From the NCBI GenBank assembly GCA_016218715.1, contig JACRDG010000122.1, forward strand, positions 18,919 through 82,918: a stretch of 64,000 bases of DNA, written 5' to 3'. The notes below the pieces were generated by a model. That model did not search any database. It had not been told where the DNA came from and worked only from the letters and a program-made list of their open reading frames with translations. Positions 34,541 through 43,877 of this stretch are shown here, piece by piece; position 1 is the first letter of the stretch, and each line of letters opens with the position of its first letter. The translations under genes and the position numbers were made by a program. Origin of the DNA: Desulfomonile tiedjei (lineage in GTDB: Bacteria; Desulfobacterota; Desulfomonilia; Desulfomonilales; Desulfomonilaceae).

Positions 34541-34569
34541 AGGCCGGTCACATAACCCCGGCCTTTTTT
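34541..34569 (+). terminator. Rho-independent terminator
   Basis: AGGCCGG (34541-34547) pairs with CCGGCCT (34558-34564) around a 10-nt loop, and the stem runs straight into T6. It follows the membrane-protein gene. Confidence 0.8.
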
Positions 34570-34717
34570 ATTGCCCACCTTTGACCGGCGAAGTCCCGGC
34601 ACGAATGGGATCGGCTCCCTTCGTTTTCCCGCTTTCGTTTCTCTAACAGCTTGGTTGTGATAAAATATACGTGCGGCCTCGACGATCGCGAAGTCGTATC
34701 ACCCGGGAGGTGCGATC

Positions 34718-34873
34718 ATGGCCCAGGATCATTCCTGCGTAGACTGCAAGAGCGGTTGCGCTGCACGGCATACCGAAGAGAGAACCGCCGAAGAAATCCA
34801 GGCAGGCCCCTACCTTCTGTTCGCTGCCGCTGCCATCGTGCTGTTGAGCTTGGCCGTGCGGTGGCTGGTCTAA
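34718..34873 (+). CDS. 51-residue Cys-rich membrane protein
   Basis: This short gene encodes MAQDHSCVDCKSGCAARHTE followed by a linker and one membrane helix (YLLFAAAAIVLLSLAVRWLV). Three Cys (C-x2-C-x3-C) could bind a metal or cofactor on the cytoplasmic side. The start has GGGAGG 7 nt upstream. The TAA stop is the first three bases of a family-B repeat (34871-34935). It precedes the FIST gene and may belong with it. Confidence 0.7.
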   Translation: MAQDHSCVDCKSGCAARHTEERTAEEIQAGPYLLFAAAAIVLLSLAVRWLV

Positions 34874-34935
34874 TACCGAGTCGCATGCAAAGAAGCTCCC
34901 CACAAGGTTACTCTTTGGATTCCGACTTGGTCTGA
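34871..34935. repeat. Family-B MITE-like repeat B4 (short)
   Basis: The left end TAATACCGAGTCGCATGC and right end ATTCCGACTTGGTCTGA match other family-B ends; the central hairpin is reduced to AAGAAGCTCCCC. Its first three bases supply the stop of the 51-residue gene. Confidence 0.6.
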
Positions 34936-34965
34936 GAGCCCTGGTGGGCGAAAGGAGCAGGCGAG

Positions 34966-36144
34966 GTGGGAACCATCGGTTACGGCGCCAGTTACCTGAA
35001 GAATCCGTCCAAGGCAGGTGAAGAGGCCGCGCGCCAGGCACTGGACCAGTTGTCCGGGAAGCGCTGCCATTCCTGCATCGTCTTCACGACGGTCGGGTAT
35101 CCACCGGAGACCATTCTGGAGGCTATCAAAGGCGAAACCGGGCCTGTTCCGATGGTTGGGTGCTCGGCCGCGGGGATCATTGCTCCGGGGGTGGCCGACG
35201 AGAGCAACCACGCAGTATTGGTTTTGGCCCTCGCCGATCCACGGATAAGGTTGACGACCACCGGACACCCTTGTGTGGCGGATTCGCAGGTTGCCGCTGC
35301 CGCGGTCGCGGGGAAGCTCAACGAAGCCCTGTCTGAGGACGCCCGCTTCGTGCTGGTCTTTCCCGACGGCCTGAACGTGGTGGCGGACGAGTTTATCGAG
35401 GCAATGGAGTCACACCTGGGAGCTGCACTCCCTCTGCTGGGAGGGTCTGCAGGCGAAAACTGGCGCTGGCGCGGCACGTACCAGTTTCACGACTGGCAGG
35501 CGTACACCGGCGGCGTAGCGGCCGCATTGGTCAGCGGAGATTTCACCGCGACGACGGTGGTATCGCATGGATGCCTCCCCATAGGGAGCGAACTGGAAAT
35601 TACCAAGATCGAAGGGAACCGCTTGTACGAATTCGACCACCGGCCGGCTATGGACGTCATGGCGGAGTATGTGGGCGCTGATGTCTGGTCGGATTTCGGA
35701 AAGGTGGCGATCCATTTCTGCCTGGCGCTTCCTCTGGATCCGAACACGGCCCAGGGGTACGATCCTTTTATCGTCCGTTTTATCCCAAAGAGTCACCCGG
35801 AAGACAAGTCCGTATCCCTTCCCGTCAGAATGAGGAAAGGCGATCGGGTCTGGATGACGCGCCGCGATCACGAGAAGATGGCTCGGTCGGCCCAACAGAG
35901 CGTTGCACGATTGAACGAGGAGTTGCGGGGCCGTGTCCCCTTTCTGGTCTTACACTTCGACTGTGCCGGAAGAGGCCGTGTCGTGCTCTCGGAAGCGGAC
36001 AAACTCGAGCTCATACGATCTCTTCAAAAAGGGGTTGCGGCCGACACCCCATGGGTAGGCTTCTATACCTACGGCGAGTTTTGCCCCATCGGCAGCAAGA
36101 ATCATTTTCACAATTACACAGCCGTCATCGTTGCACTCGCGTGA
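34966..36144 (+). CDS. FIST-domain sensory protein
   Basis: This 392-residue protein contains FIST N (about 1-210) and FIST C (about 215-375) domains, a sensory module predicted to bind small ligands and often linked to signal transduction. Typical segments are PMVGCSAAGIIAPGV, LPLLGGSAGENW and the C-terminal VGFYTYGEFCPIG. Start is GTG 34966 with AAAGGAG 8 nt upstream. The hybrid histidine kinase follows 105 bp downstream, a probable functional partner. Confidence 0.9.
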   Translation: MGTIGYGASYLKNPSKAGEEAARQALDQLSGKRCHSCIVFTTVGYPPETILEAIKGETGPVPMVGCSAAGIIAPGVADESNHAVLVLALADPRIRLTTTGHPCVADSQVAAAAVAGKLNEALSEDARFVLVFPDGLNVVADEFIEAMESHLGAALPLLGGSAGENWRWRGTYQFHDWQAYTGGVAAALVSGDFTATTVVSHGCLPIGSELEITKIEGNRLYEFDHRPAMDVMAEYVGADVWSDFGKVAIHFCLALPLDPNTAQGYDPFIVRFIPKSHPEDKSVSLPVRMRKGDRVWMTRRDHEKMARSAQQSVARLNEELRGRVPFLVLHFDCAGRGRVVLSEADKLELIRSLQKGVAADTPWVGFYTYGEFCPIGSKNHFHNYTAVIVALA

Positions 36145-36249
36145 GCGAGAAGGGTACCGACTTGCCACGGGCCGCGGCCTTGAAGTAGGATGCACTACCC
36201 GCGATAGTGTCACTTCGCGGAAGCCCCTCTCGTAGATCGGACCAAGGCC

Positions 36250-38535
36250 ATGGACGCCCCGGATGACCGACGCACTATTATTGCGCGCCTTCACAAACAG
36301 GCCACGGAGCTAGAAGAGCAGGTCAAGAGATTTGTCACCGCGGAGCGAATCCAATACGATCTTCAGGCCCGACTCGACCTGCAACTCAAGACTCAGACCC
36401 AACTCCTCCGACTGAGCGAACGATTGCACCACTGCCGCGATGAGGCCGGTGTTGCGGCGCTGGTCGCGGAAGGGCTGGTTGAACACTTCGAATTCGAGAA
36501 GGCTGTTGTGATGGTTTACAGCCGGACTCTCGCGCCTCCCTCGGCCGTGGCCCTCGACGGATACTATGCCGAGGGCGAAGCAGACCGCGTCAGGCAAGCC
36601 GTGGCGGACTTCCTCTACGTGCCCGGGCCGGGGCAGGCGGACATACGAGTCGAGCGGAACCAGCCCCCGGCACTTCTGGGAATGGACGACCGGGTCAGTG
36701 TTGTCTGCCGGTCGAGCACGGGCGATCTCCTTGGATGCATCGTGTTCGGCACCAGTCGTGACAGGGGGGATTTCCACCGAACCATTGATGACAAAGACCG
36801 GCCCGTATGGGAAACGGTGGCGAGTCTTACCTCGACTGCCCTGGAGAATGCCCGACTGTACGAGGAACTCGCGCGCGAGCGGGAAAGCCTCAAAAAGGCT
36901 CGAGATCACCTACGCGAACTCAACGAACAGCTCGAACTCCTCGTCCGGGAACGAACCAGGGCATTGGCCGAATCCGAATCGCGGTTCAAGGAGCTGTACT
37001 GGGAATCCCAACGAAATAGCGAGATGTACCGGACACTCCTCGACGTGTCTCCGGACCCGATTATCGTCTGCGATGTCAGAGGCTGGCCGGTTTACCTTAA
37101 TCCTGCCTTCTCTCGGGTGTTCGGCTGGACGTTCGATGAAGTGAAAGGCCGCAGTATCGCATTCGTCCCCCCCGAAGAGCAGCCGGAGAGCGACGAGATG
37201 ATCCGGAAGGTCGTCAACGGAATAAGTTTTTCCAATCAGGAAACCAGGCGCTACACCAAAGACGGACGCATCATCGACGTGAGCATCAGTGGTGCCAGTT
37301 ACTTCGATCAGGCGGGAAAAGCCGCGGGGAGCATCATTCATCTGCGGGACATCACCAACCGGAAGAAGCTGGAAGAGGAGCTGTCGAAAGTGGGAAAGCT
37401 GAAGGCCGTCGGACGCCTGGCGGGCGGCATAGCTCACGATTTCAATAATCTCTTCTCCGGCATCCTGATGAATGCTCAACTGGCCGAACAGGTCCTCGCG
37501 CGTGATCCCGCCGGCGCTGTGGGGTACCTATCCGGCATCCAACAGGCGACGGAACGGGCTGCGGCCCTGACCCAGCAACTGCTCACCTTTGCCGAAGGGG
37601 GCGCGCCGGTTCGTAGGGCTGCATCCATAGCCCAGTTGATCAAGGATTCGGTCGAATACCTGTCGTGCGGTTCCGGGGTGCAGTATGCGTTTACCCTCCC
37701 GGAGAGCTTGTGGCCGGTGGAGATCGATCACGGCCAGATGAGTCAAGTGATCAGCCACCTCGTCATCAACGCGGCCCAGGCGATGGACGGTGCGGGAGTC
37801 ATCCAGGTCACGGGGCAAAATGTGGCGCTCCGCGAAGAGGACACCGGAACGAGCCTCCCTCTGAAGCCGGGACGCTACGTGAAGGTATCCATCGAGGATC
37901 ATGGCCGTGGGATACCCGCCGAGAATCTGCAACGAGTCTTCGATCCGTATTTCAGCACCAAAGACGGCGGAAGCGGTCTCGGACTCGCCATCACCTTCTC
38001 CATCGTCAGCAAGCATCACGGGTACATCTCGGTTGATTCGCGGCTGAACCAAGGGAGCACATTCCATGTCTATCTCCCCGCGACCGAGACCGATTCATGT
38101 GCCATGGGGAGCGGTTCTGGTGAGAACCGGCCCGCGGCAGGGGAGGGGAGCATCCTGGTGATGGATGACGAAGAAATCCTCAGACAACTCGTCACGGATC
38201 TGCTGACCAGCTACGGATACGAGGTAACCACGGCCGCGGACGGTGAGCAAGCAGTGAAACTCTACGACCAGGCCTTATCCCGCGGGCAGGCGTTCGATGT
38301 CGTCCTGATGGACCTGACGGTTCCCGGACGGATGGGCGGAAAAGACGCGATGCAACGGCTTCTGGAGATAGACCCTCACGTGAAAGCGGTCGTGTGCAGC
38401 GGGTATTCAAACGACCCGATCATGGCTGATTACAGGCGTTATGGATTCCAAGGGGTGGTGGGTAAACCGTATCGCGCGGAACGTTTGATAGAGGAACTCA
38501 ACCGCATCCTGCACAATTCGGATTCTCACGAGTGA
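36250..38535 (+). CDS. Hybrid sensor histidine kinase (GAF-PAS-HisKA-HATPase-REC)
   Basis: This 761-residue soluble protein has a coiled coil, GAF domain (about 60-205), second coiled coil, PAS domain (about 260-370), HisKA with phospho-acceptor GGIAHDFNNLFSG (about 395), HATPase (about 500-615, DHGRGIP, GGSGLGLAI) and a C-terminal receiver (about 640-755, MDDEEILRQL, DVVLMDLTVPG). No membrane segment is seen, so it senses in the cytoplasm, perhaps through the FIST protein encoded upstream. No output regulator is adjacent. Confidence 0.92.
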   Translation: MDAPDDRRTIIARLHKQATELEEQVKRFVTAERIQYDLQARLDLQLKTQTQLLRLSERLHHCRDEAGVAALVAEGLVEHFEFEKAVVMVYSRTLAPPSAVALDGYYAEGEADRVRQAVADFLYVPGPGQADIRVERNQPPALLGMDDRVSVVCRSSTGDLLGCIVFGTSRDRGDFHRTIDDKDRPVWETVASLTSTALENARLYEELARERESLKKARDHLRELNEQLELLVRERTRALAESESRFKELYWESQRNSEMYRTLLDVSPDPIIVCDVRGWPVYLNPAFSRVFGWTFDEVKGRSIAFVPPEEQPESDEMIRKVVNGISFSNQETRRYTKDGRIIDVSISGASYFDQAGKAAGSIIHLRDITNRKKLEEELSKVGKLKAVGRLAGGIAHDFNNLFSGILMNAQLAEQVLARDPAGAVGYLSGIQQATERAAALTQQLLTFAEGGAPVRRAASIAQLIKDSVEYLSCGSGVQYAFTLPESLWPVEIDHGQMSQVISHLVINAAQAMDGAGVIQVTGQNVALREEDTGTSLPLKPGRYVKVSIEDHGRGIPAENLQRVFDPYFSTKDGGSGLGLAITFSIVSKHHGYISVDSRLNQGSTFHVYLPATETDSCAMGSGSGENRPAAGEGSILVMDDEEILRQLVTDLLTSYGYEVTTAADGEQAVKLYDQALSRGQAFDVVLMDLTVPGRMGGKDAMQRLLEIDPHVKAVVCSGYSNDPIMADYRRYGFQGVVGKPYRAERLIEELNRILHNSDSHE

Positions 38536-38600
38536 CCTGTGGCTTCGTGCCGGGTTTCACAAATGGGGTGCCGGATTCCAGCGGCAAATGACCTATCTTC

Positions 38601-38680
38601 TCTTACCGCGGCCTCACTTGCTGTTCGGTGGGACAAGCTTCCCGCCTGTCATCTCTTAAGGGTTAGGCGGGATGAAAGGC
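38601..38680. repeat. Probable family-A repeat remnant
   Basis: TGCTGTTCGGTGGGACAAGC followed by GCCTGTC..TTAAG resembles the centre of family A with many changes. The similarity is weak. Confidence 0.3.
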
Positions 38681-38700
38681 TCTCTTAACGCGAAGAGGCA

Positions 38701-39105
38701 TCAAGCCCGCCGGGTCCGACACAGTACCACAGGAATCAGGCACAGGATGCCTCCAGTCAGAAAGGCTCCAGTGAGCCCCACGGAAATCGGTTTAGCCGCA
38801 AAGCCAAAAAACACCAACTGTTCCAAGGTCCTGCAAAACCAGAAGAGTGAAAATCCGACCAGCAGGGTGTTTCCCAGGCGGGTGGCCATCAATTCCGCTG
38901 CGTGGGCAAAGCACGCGTAAGCTATGAGAAAGAAGACAAACGTGAGTCGCAAGTTGAGAATCTGCATGATTGAGCGATTGATGAGGTCAAGGCATGCGAG
39001 ATTCTTCTCCCACTGGAAGATCCTCCAGAATCCCAAATGAAAGAGCCCGAACGCCACATGGAACACTCCGATAGCCCAAATGATTTTGTGTGCGGGGTTG
39101 GTCAT
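38701..39105 (-). CDS. Four-helix membrane protein
   Basis: This 134-residue protein has four hydrophobic helices (for example IIWAIGVFHVAFGLFHLGFW, LTFVFFLIAYACFAHAAEL, LLVGFSLFWFCRTLEQLVFF, GLTGAFLTGGILCLIPVVL). It has many His and Phe within helices, but no family is recognised. The start at 39105 has AGAGGAAG upstream at a longish spacing. It lies downstream of the TetR operon on the same strand but 145 bp apart. Confidence 0.7.
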   Translation of the reverse strand: MTNPAHKIIWAIGVFHVAFGLFHLGFWRIFQWEKNLACLDLINRSIMQILNLRLTFVFFLIAYACFAHAAELMATRLGNTLLVGFSLFWFCRTLEQLVFFGFAAKPISVGLTGAFLTGGILCLIPVVLCRTRRA

Positions 39106-39250
39106 GGCAGAATGAACTTCCTCTTATGCCAACTCCATAACTGCAGAGCTATGGAGTTGTGTGAGTATGCCGTGTCTCAATGTCTGGTGGGTCAGGTGGG
39201 AAACGAAGGCCAAGACACCTGTCCCGCCTCACAACGGTTTGGAAGCCGGG

Positions 39251-39682
39251 TCAGCCTTTCTTGCGATCTTCCATACGGACCTCCATCACGATGTGGCCCC
39301 ATCCGCCGCACTGAATGCCGACATCGGAGCAGCCGGTCCTCCTGAACCGCATTTTATTCGGATCGACCCCAGCATAGAGCAACTCGTTCAGAGCGAACAC
39401 GCCAGGAACGATGGCGTGAAGAGCGTAGATGCACACCCTGCTCGGGCACAGTTTGGAGATGAGATTTCCCGCTCCGTCCATGTAAAACTTGTCTCCCGCC
39501 TTGTGGCCGCTGTTGCATCCGTGGGATTCCAGGACCTCGGCAACGATGGTCTTGTTCATCAACGCCAGGCCTTTGGAGAGCACGTCCTCGTTTCGGGGGT
39601 CGTTCCTGAATTGAGCCATTTCCTCGTCACTGTAGCCCAGATGCTGCTGAAAGTAGCTCCACACGTTCTCATCGACCATCAT
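39251..39682 (-). CDS. TIGR04076-like Cys-rich protein
   Basis: This protein of about 143 residues has the pattern of the uncharacterised TIGR04076 family: GCNSGHKAGDKFYMDGAGNL, KLCPSRVC and GCSDVGIQCGGWGH, with conserved Cys that may bind metal. Two ATGs are in tandem (39682, 39679) after GAGGAG. It is the third gene of a TetR operon, after the DUF6125-like gene (58 bp gap). The function is unknown. Confidence 0.7.
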   Translation of the reverse strand: MMVDENVWSYFQQHLGYSDEEMAQFRNDPRNEDVLSKGLALMNKTIVAEVLESHGCNSGHKAGDKFYMDGAGNLISKLCPSRVCIYALHAIVPGVFALNELLYAGVDPNKMRFRRTGCSDVGIQCGGWGHIVMEVRMEDRKKG

Positions 39683-39740
39683 CTCTGCTCCTCTCCGGGT
39701 TTTACATCCCCATAGATGGGGTTTGGTGAGCCAATTCGCA

Positions 39741-40262
39741 TCAGGGGAAAGCGAACCGGATGTGGCCCGCGCACGTCCCGTCCGCGTGAAAGAGACAGCC
39801 GTCTACCTGGGGCGATACGCGGTACTGTACCCCCAGAGCGTCGAGCCAGCAGAACACTCTGTACATGACACCGCACTGGTAGCGGTCGATGACTCCCAAC
39901 CGCTTCATGCCTCTGTAGGCGAAACATCCCTGGTCTCCAACCTGCCACCGCATGACATTCGTCTCGGGGAAGCTGAAGCTTCCTCCCATGAAATCACCGA
40001 GGCTCAGCGCAAATGCCCCGTCGATGAAGTCTTTTAGTTCGTCGAAGGTATCGACGCGGTCCTTTTCGATCCCATGGATTCGCGCGGCTCTCTTGACCTC
40101 GATGCCGGCCAGCGACTTGATGGCAGCCTTGTTCAGCTCGTTGGTTCGGTCGATGCCGAGCGCCTGCACGCAATGAGCGAACCACATCCCGTCGTGCGTC
40201 ATCCAGTTCTTGAGCAACAGGTCTTTCAATTCGTGAATACCGATTTCTTCAAGAGTTTTCAT
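39741..40262 (-). CDS. DUF6125-like protein
   Basis: This 173-residue protein begins MKTLEEIGIHELKDLLLKNW and continues WMTHDGMWFAHCVQALGIDR, the pattern of DUF6125-type proteins found in Deltaproteobacteria. Several Cys (QCGVMYRVFCW, DGTCAGH) suggest metal or redox function, but none is established. It overlaps the end of tetR by 14 nt and has AAGGAG upstream, so it is co-expressed with its likely repressor. Confidence 0.75.
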   Translation of the reverse strand: MKTLEEIGIHELKDLLLKNWMTHDGMWFAHCVQALGIDRTNELNKAAIKSLAGIEVKRAARIHGIEKDRVDTFDELKDFIDGAFALSLGDFMGGSFSFPETNVMRWQVGDQGCFAYRGMKRLGVIDRYQCGVMYRVFCWLDALGVQYRVSPQVDGCLFHADGTCAGHIRFAFP

Positions 40263-40887
40263 GGTTCACTCCTTTCCTTGCAGCATCCGTCTTCAGGGAA
40301 CGCCAGGCCGCGGTGCCGAGTTCGTGAATGGCCCGGTCCAGGGGGGTGCAGGGGCGGCCGGAGACATAGTGCCGAGTGAATTCCATGCACGGCCCGAGGA
40401 GTACGGACAAGTACACGTCAGGCGGCAGTCGCCGTAAGGTCCCGGCCTTGACGTGTCTGACGAACCATCGGGAACACCGTTGGACGAATTCAGTATTCAT
40501 CCCTGCAAAATCATCATCAGTCGAGTCCATGAACTCCGCGTGCCGTTTCTGGAACAGAAACCGCGTCCAATCGGGATGGGCCTCGACCCACCTCAGGTGA
40601 TAAGCGACCACTGCAAAAATCCCGCCGCGAGCGCTCTCCTGGTCCTCCAAGGTTGTCAGCAGGCCTGCCTGGTAATCGCGGATCCCTTCGAGGTAGATCT
40701 CCGCGGCCAGTTGTTCCTTGCTCTTGAAATGATGGTAAATGCTCCCGGTGCTGGCGTTGGACCGGCGCCGGATATCCGCCATGCTCGTCTCCGTAAATCC
40801 CCGCTCGGTGAAGCAGGCCAGGGCTGCCTGGATGATCTCCTTGCGGCGGGACGCGGACTTTCCCTGTCTCTTCGGTACGGTCTTCAT
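40249..40887 (-). CDS. TetR family transcriptional regulator
   Basis: This 212-residue repressor-type protein has the N-terminal TetR HTH (RRKEIIQAALACFTERGFTE followed by TSMADIRRRSNASTGSIYHHF) and a ligand-binding helical domain. It heads an operon with the DUF6125-like and TIGR04076-like genes. A tandem palindrome sits 4 bp upstream of its start codon (40891-40918), consistent with autoregulation. The ligand is unknown. Confidence 0.92.
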   Translation of the reverse strand: MKTVPKRQGKSASRRKEIIQAALACFTERGFTETSMADIRRRSNASTGSIYHHFKSKEQLAAEIYLEGIRDYQAGLLTTLEDQESARGGIFAVVAYHLRWVEAHPDWTRFLFQKRHAEFMDSTDDDFAGMNTEFVQRCSRWFVRHVKAGTLRRLPPDVYLSVLLGPCMEFTRHYVSGRPCTPLDRAIHELGTAAWRSLKTDAARKGVNHENS

Positions 40888-40890
40888 TAC

Positions 40891-40918
40891 TAGAATCCTA
40901 TTCTAGAATATAGTTCTA
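40891..40918 (-). promoter_or_regulatory. Tandem palindromic operator, candidate TetR site
   Basis: TAGAATCCTATTCTA (40891-40905) is a perfect palindrome with a 3-nt centre; TAGAATATAGTTCTA (40904-40918) is a second, near-perfect copy 13 bp away. They cover the ribosome-binding site and leader of tetR. Confidence 0.7.
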
Positions 40919-41063
40919 ATTCCGTCAAGGACAAAATCCGAGCCGCTTCCTTTTCGAGCCATGGCTGGTGCAGGAATAATGTCCGACGGACGGGACAGCT
41001 CTGGTGGGACAATCTCGCGTCGCGCGGGACATACCGTCATTGATCGAGAAGCGGCGCGCTCTT

Positions 41064-42929
41064 TCAGATGGGGGTTTCAGTTTCACGGGGTTCGGCCGCG
41101 CGGGGCAGGGTGAACGAGAAGGTGCACCCCTTACCGAGCCCTTCCGACTCCAGCCAGATTCGGCCGCCATGCACCTCGATGATGCGCTTGACCAGGGCCA
41201 ATCCGATACCGGTCCCCTCGGTTTGTTCGTCCAGCTTGTCGAACAAACGGAACACCCGGTCCTGATGGGAAGGCTCTATGCCGACACCGTTGTCTCGCAC
41301 ATAGAAGACTGTTTCAGGTCCTTCCTGTCTTGCGCCGATCTCGATGAAGGGATGGGGTTGATCGCCCATGAACTTGACGGCGTTTTCGATCAGGTTTTGG
41401 AGGACCTCGAACATGCGGGGACGGTCTCCGTACACAATAGGCAGGTCCGGCGCTATTTTCACGTCAACGGCGCTCTCAAGAAGCCTTCCCGACAGGAGTT
41501 CCACCACCTCACCCACGAGGTCGTGCATGGAAATCTCCGTCGACGGATTGATCATGCGGCCGATACGGGATAGTTCCAAGATCTCCTCGAGCAGACGTCC
41601 CATCTTCTCGGCAGCGTTGGAAATTCGTTCCAGATCCGGCTGGAGATTCTCGAGATTGCCGCCGGCCGCGTCTGCCTCGATGAACCCGACGAAGGACTTG
41701 ATAGTTATCAGAGGGCTTTTGAGATCGTGGGAGACCGAGTACGTGAATCTTTCCAGTTCAGTGTTCTTGGCTTCAAGCTCCGCAATCAGTCTTTCGCGCT
41801 CGGCCTCCGCAAGCTTCCGCTCGGTAATGTCGCGGGCTGCGGCAAAGAGCCCGACAATTCTCCCTGATGCGGAACGATAGACGCAGGCGTTGTACATGAC
41901 GGGGGTCAACGCTCCGCTCTTGTGGCGGATCTCCAGTTCATAGTCCCTTAGCGAACCCGCTTCAAAGGCCTTCCGGTATCCAGCCCGGGCTTTTTGGGGA
42001 TCGGTGAAGTAATGCGATAAATCCGTTCCAATGAGTTCATCGCGCGCGTAACCCGTGACCGATTCGGTCGCGGTGTTCACATCGGTAATCGCTCCTTGCG
42101 CGCTCACGGTCACCAGGGGATCGAGACAGGCTTCAATGAGGCTGCGGTTGTACGCGCTGGCTGCTTGCAGTTCCTCTCGGGCTTGATCGCGTTCCTGTTC
42201 GCGGCGCTCCAACCTCCCCATTCCCAGGAAGATCCCGACCAATCCAATGGCAAACACGGAACCATGCGTCACGAGGTGGGTTCTGGTGTCGAGTCGCTGC
42301 GCCTCCAGAAAGGCCCCGATCGGCAGAGCCACGCCTGCGCCGCCACGCACATCTCCTTCTCTGTAATAGGGGTGACACTTCAGGCACCCTTTGGCACAAA
42401 TCATGGGCCTCATCAACCTGAGGCAGGGCTTCCCATCGATCTCGGTAACCTCGGCAACTTCCGTTTCACCCCTTTCGAAAGCTTCCAGCGCCTTCTTCTC
42501 CCACTCATCGGGGCGGTTTTCGGGTCGAAGTGGGTTCAGACTGGTTATATGGCCGCCGACCCCGTACAACTCCGCGAAATCTCTATGGAGCTGGCGGAGC
42601 ATATAGGAAGGGTTCATCAAGGTGAGCTTCTTGCCCGACGGGGTTTCGATATCGCGCTCGGTCAACCCTTCCAGATGGGGATTGGGGGGCGTCCTCTCGT
42701 CCGCAGGAACGTAGACCCCGCCGTGAGATGTTGCCCAGAACCGGAACGCCTGATCTTTGTTGAAGTGCGCTAGGGCTACATGATTGGCGAGCCACTCGGT
42801 GGTCTCCCGGTGTTCCGCGATGTCCCAGGCGAGTGTACCCAATATCGTGGCTGACCACATGGCCATCAAAAGATAGGAATACCGGCGCAGCGACCGGTCT
42901 CTGCCGTCAATTCCTTTTGTGGTACGCAT
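41064..42929 (-). CDS. Membrane histidine kinase with haem-binding CxxCH sensor domain
   Basis: This 621-residue kinase has one membrane helix near the N-terminus (SYLLMAMWSATILGTLAW), an extracytoplasmic domain of the DUF3365/Tll0287 type carrying GCLKCH (haem c attachment CxxCH, about 182-186), a second helix (about 220-240), PAS (about 265-380), HisKA with FTYSVSHDLKSPL, and HATPase (RDNGVGIE, GTGIGLAL). It probably senses redox state or gas at the periplasm. ATG 42929 is preferred over GTG 42941 because GGGG stands before it. No response regulator is adjacent. Confidence 0.9.
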   Translation of the reverse strand: MRTTKGIDGRDRSLRRYSYLLMAMWSATILGTLAWDIAEHRETTEWLANHVALAHFNKDQAFRFWATSHGGVYVPADERTPPNPHLEGLTERDIETPSGKKLTLMNPSYMLRQLHRDFAELYGVGGHITSLNPLRPENRPDEWEKKALEAFERGETEVAEVTEIDGKPCLRLMRPMICAKGCLKCHPYYREGDVRGGAGVALPIGAFLEAQRLDTRTHLVTHGSVFAIGLVGIFLGMGRLERREQERDQAREELQAASAYNRSLIEACLDPLVTVSAQGAITDVNTATESVTGYARDELIGTDLSHYFTDPQKARAGYRKAFEAGSLRDYELEIRHKSGALTPVMYNACVYRSASGRIVGLFAAARDITERKLAEAERERLIAELEAKNTELERFTYSVSHDLKSPLITIKSFVGFIEADAAGGNLENLQPDLERISNAAEKMGRLLEEILELSRIGRMINPSTEISMHDLVGEVVELLSGRLLESAVDVKIAPDLPIVYGDRPRMFEVLQNLIENAVKFMGDQPHPFIEIGARQEGPETVFYVRDNGVGIEPSHQDRVFRLFDKLDEQTEGTGIGLALVKRIIEVHGGRIWLESEGLGKGCTFSFTLPRAAEPRETETPI

Positions 42930-43142
42930 TCCGTCCCCCACTCGTGTCTGCGTATCTATCAGAAAACCAGCAATTCGCCCACAACCTGTACTGAGAAAAC
43001 CTCATCTTTCAGACCCGTGCCGAGACCGGCAATGACGAGTAGGCCCCCGTTCACTCCTTTTCGTCGAAGCAGAATTCAGGCCTTGTACGCACCGTGTTTG
43101 TAGCTCTGCGCGTCACTCTTCGGACATGCCGGACCCCCAGGA

Positions 43143-43877
43143 CTAAGAAGCTCCGCTCCTTTTATGCCACACGTTGGGCATTTCGTCCCAAATCCGCCCG
43201 TTGAGAAGCCGTCCGGTCTTCTTTTTGTTCCTGCCGCCCCATTGCTTGAAGAAGAAAGGTACGCCAGCCCCCCGGCACTGGTCCAGTATCTCAGTCACCC
43301 ATGCAGGAGACATCGGCCTTGCACGCGGTCCTGATTCTCCTCCGACAATTACCCAATCAATGCCTCTCAAATCGAGATTTCGAATTGACCCGAGAAGCGG
43401 CTCGAACGAGACGAACTTGACCGCGGCCCTCGTTCTGCGGAGATGGTCGAGCCGGAAGACGTAGTCCGCGGACTCCACGGTAACGCCCATCCATATGTTG
43501 TTGGACCACACCAATTCCGGACCGAGATCCGACAACCGCTCTGCTCGCTTGGTCAAGACTTGGAACTGGTGCTGCCGTGCCTTACCCATCACTTCAAAAA
43601 CCTTGAGAATGAAGTCAGTTGGCACTTCTTCGTGGAAAAGGTCGCTCATGGAGTTTACAAACACTCGCATTGGCCGTTTCCACCGAAGGGGTACGGACAA
43701 GACATGGTCGTGAACCGTCAGCTTGAAGCCATTGGAGTAATTGGGAGACCCCATGGCTTGCAAGCGGCGGGCCATGCACTCGGCATAGCAATTCCGACAA
43801 CCGGCGCTGATTTTCGTGCAGCCAGTCAACGGGTTCCAGGTCCCCTGGGTCCATTCAATGGAGGAGTTGAGCGCCAT
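43143..43877 (-). CDS. Phage Gp37/Gp68-like three-Cys protein (DUF5131)
   Basis: This 244-residue protein is of the Gp37/Gp68 (DUF5131) type: [20 protein letters not shown] carries Cys20, Cys27 and Cys30 in a radical-SAM-like arrangement, and [16 protein letters not shown] follows the family pattern. These proteins occur in phages and bacteria and often travel with TcmP, which is the gene directly upstream (TGATG, 1-nt overlap). The reaction is unknown. The pair looks like an accessory cassette. Confidence 0.85.
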   Translation of the reverse strand: MALNSSIEWTQGTWNPLTGCTKISAGCRNCYAECMARRLQAMGSPNYSNGFKLTVHDHVLSVPLRWKRPMRVFVNSMSDLFHEEVPTDFILKVFEVMGKARQHQFQVLTKRAERLSDLGPELVWSNNIWMGVTVESADYVFRLDHLRRTRAAVKFVSFEPLLGSIRNLDLRGIDWVIVGGESGPRARPMSPAWVTEILDQCRGAGVPFFFKQWGGRNKKKTGRLLNGRIWDEMPNVWHKRSGAS

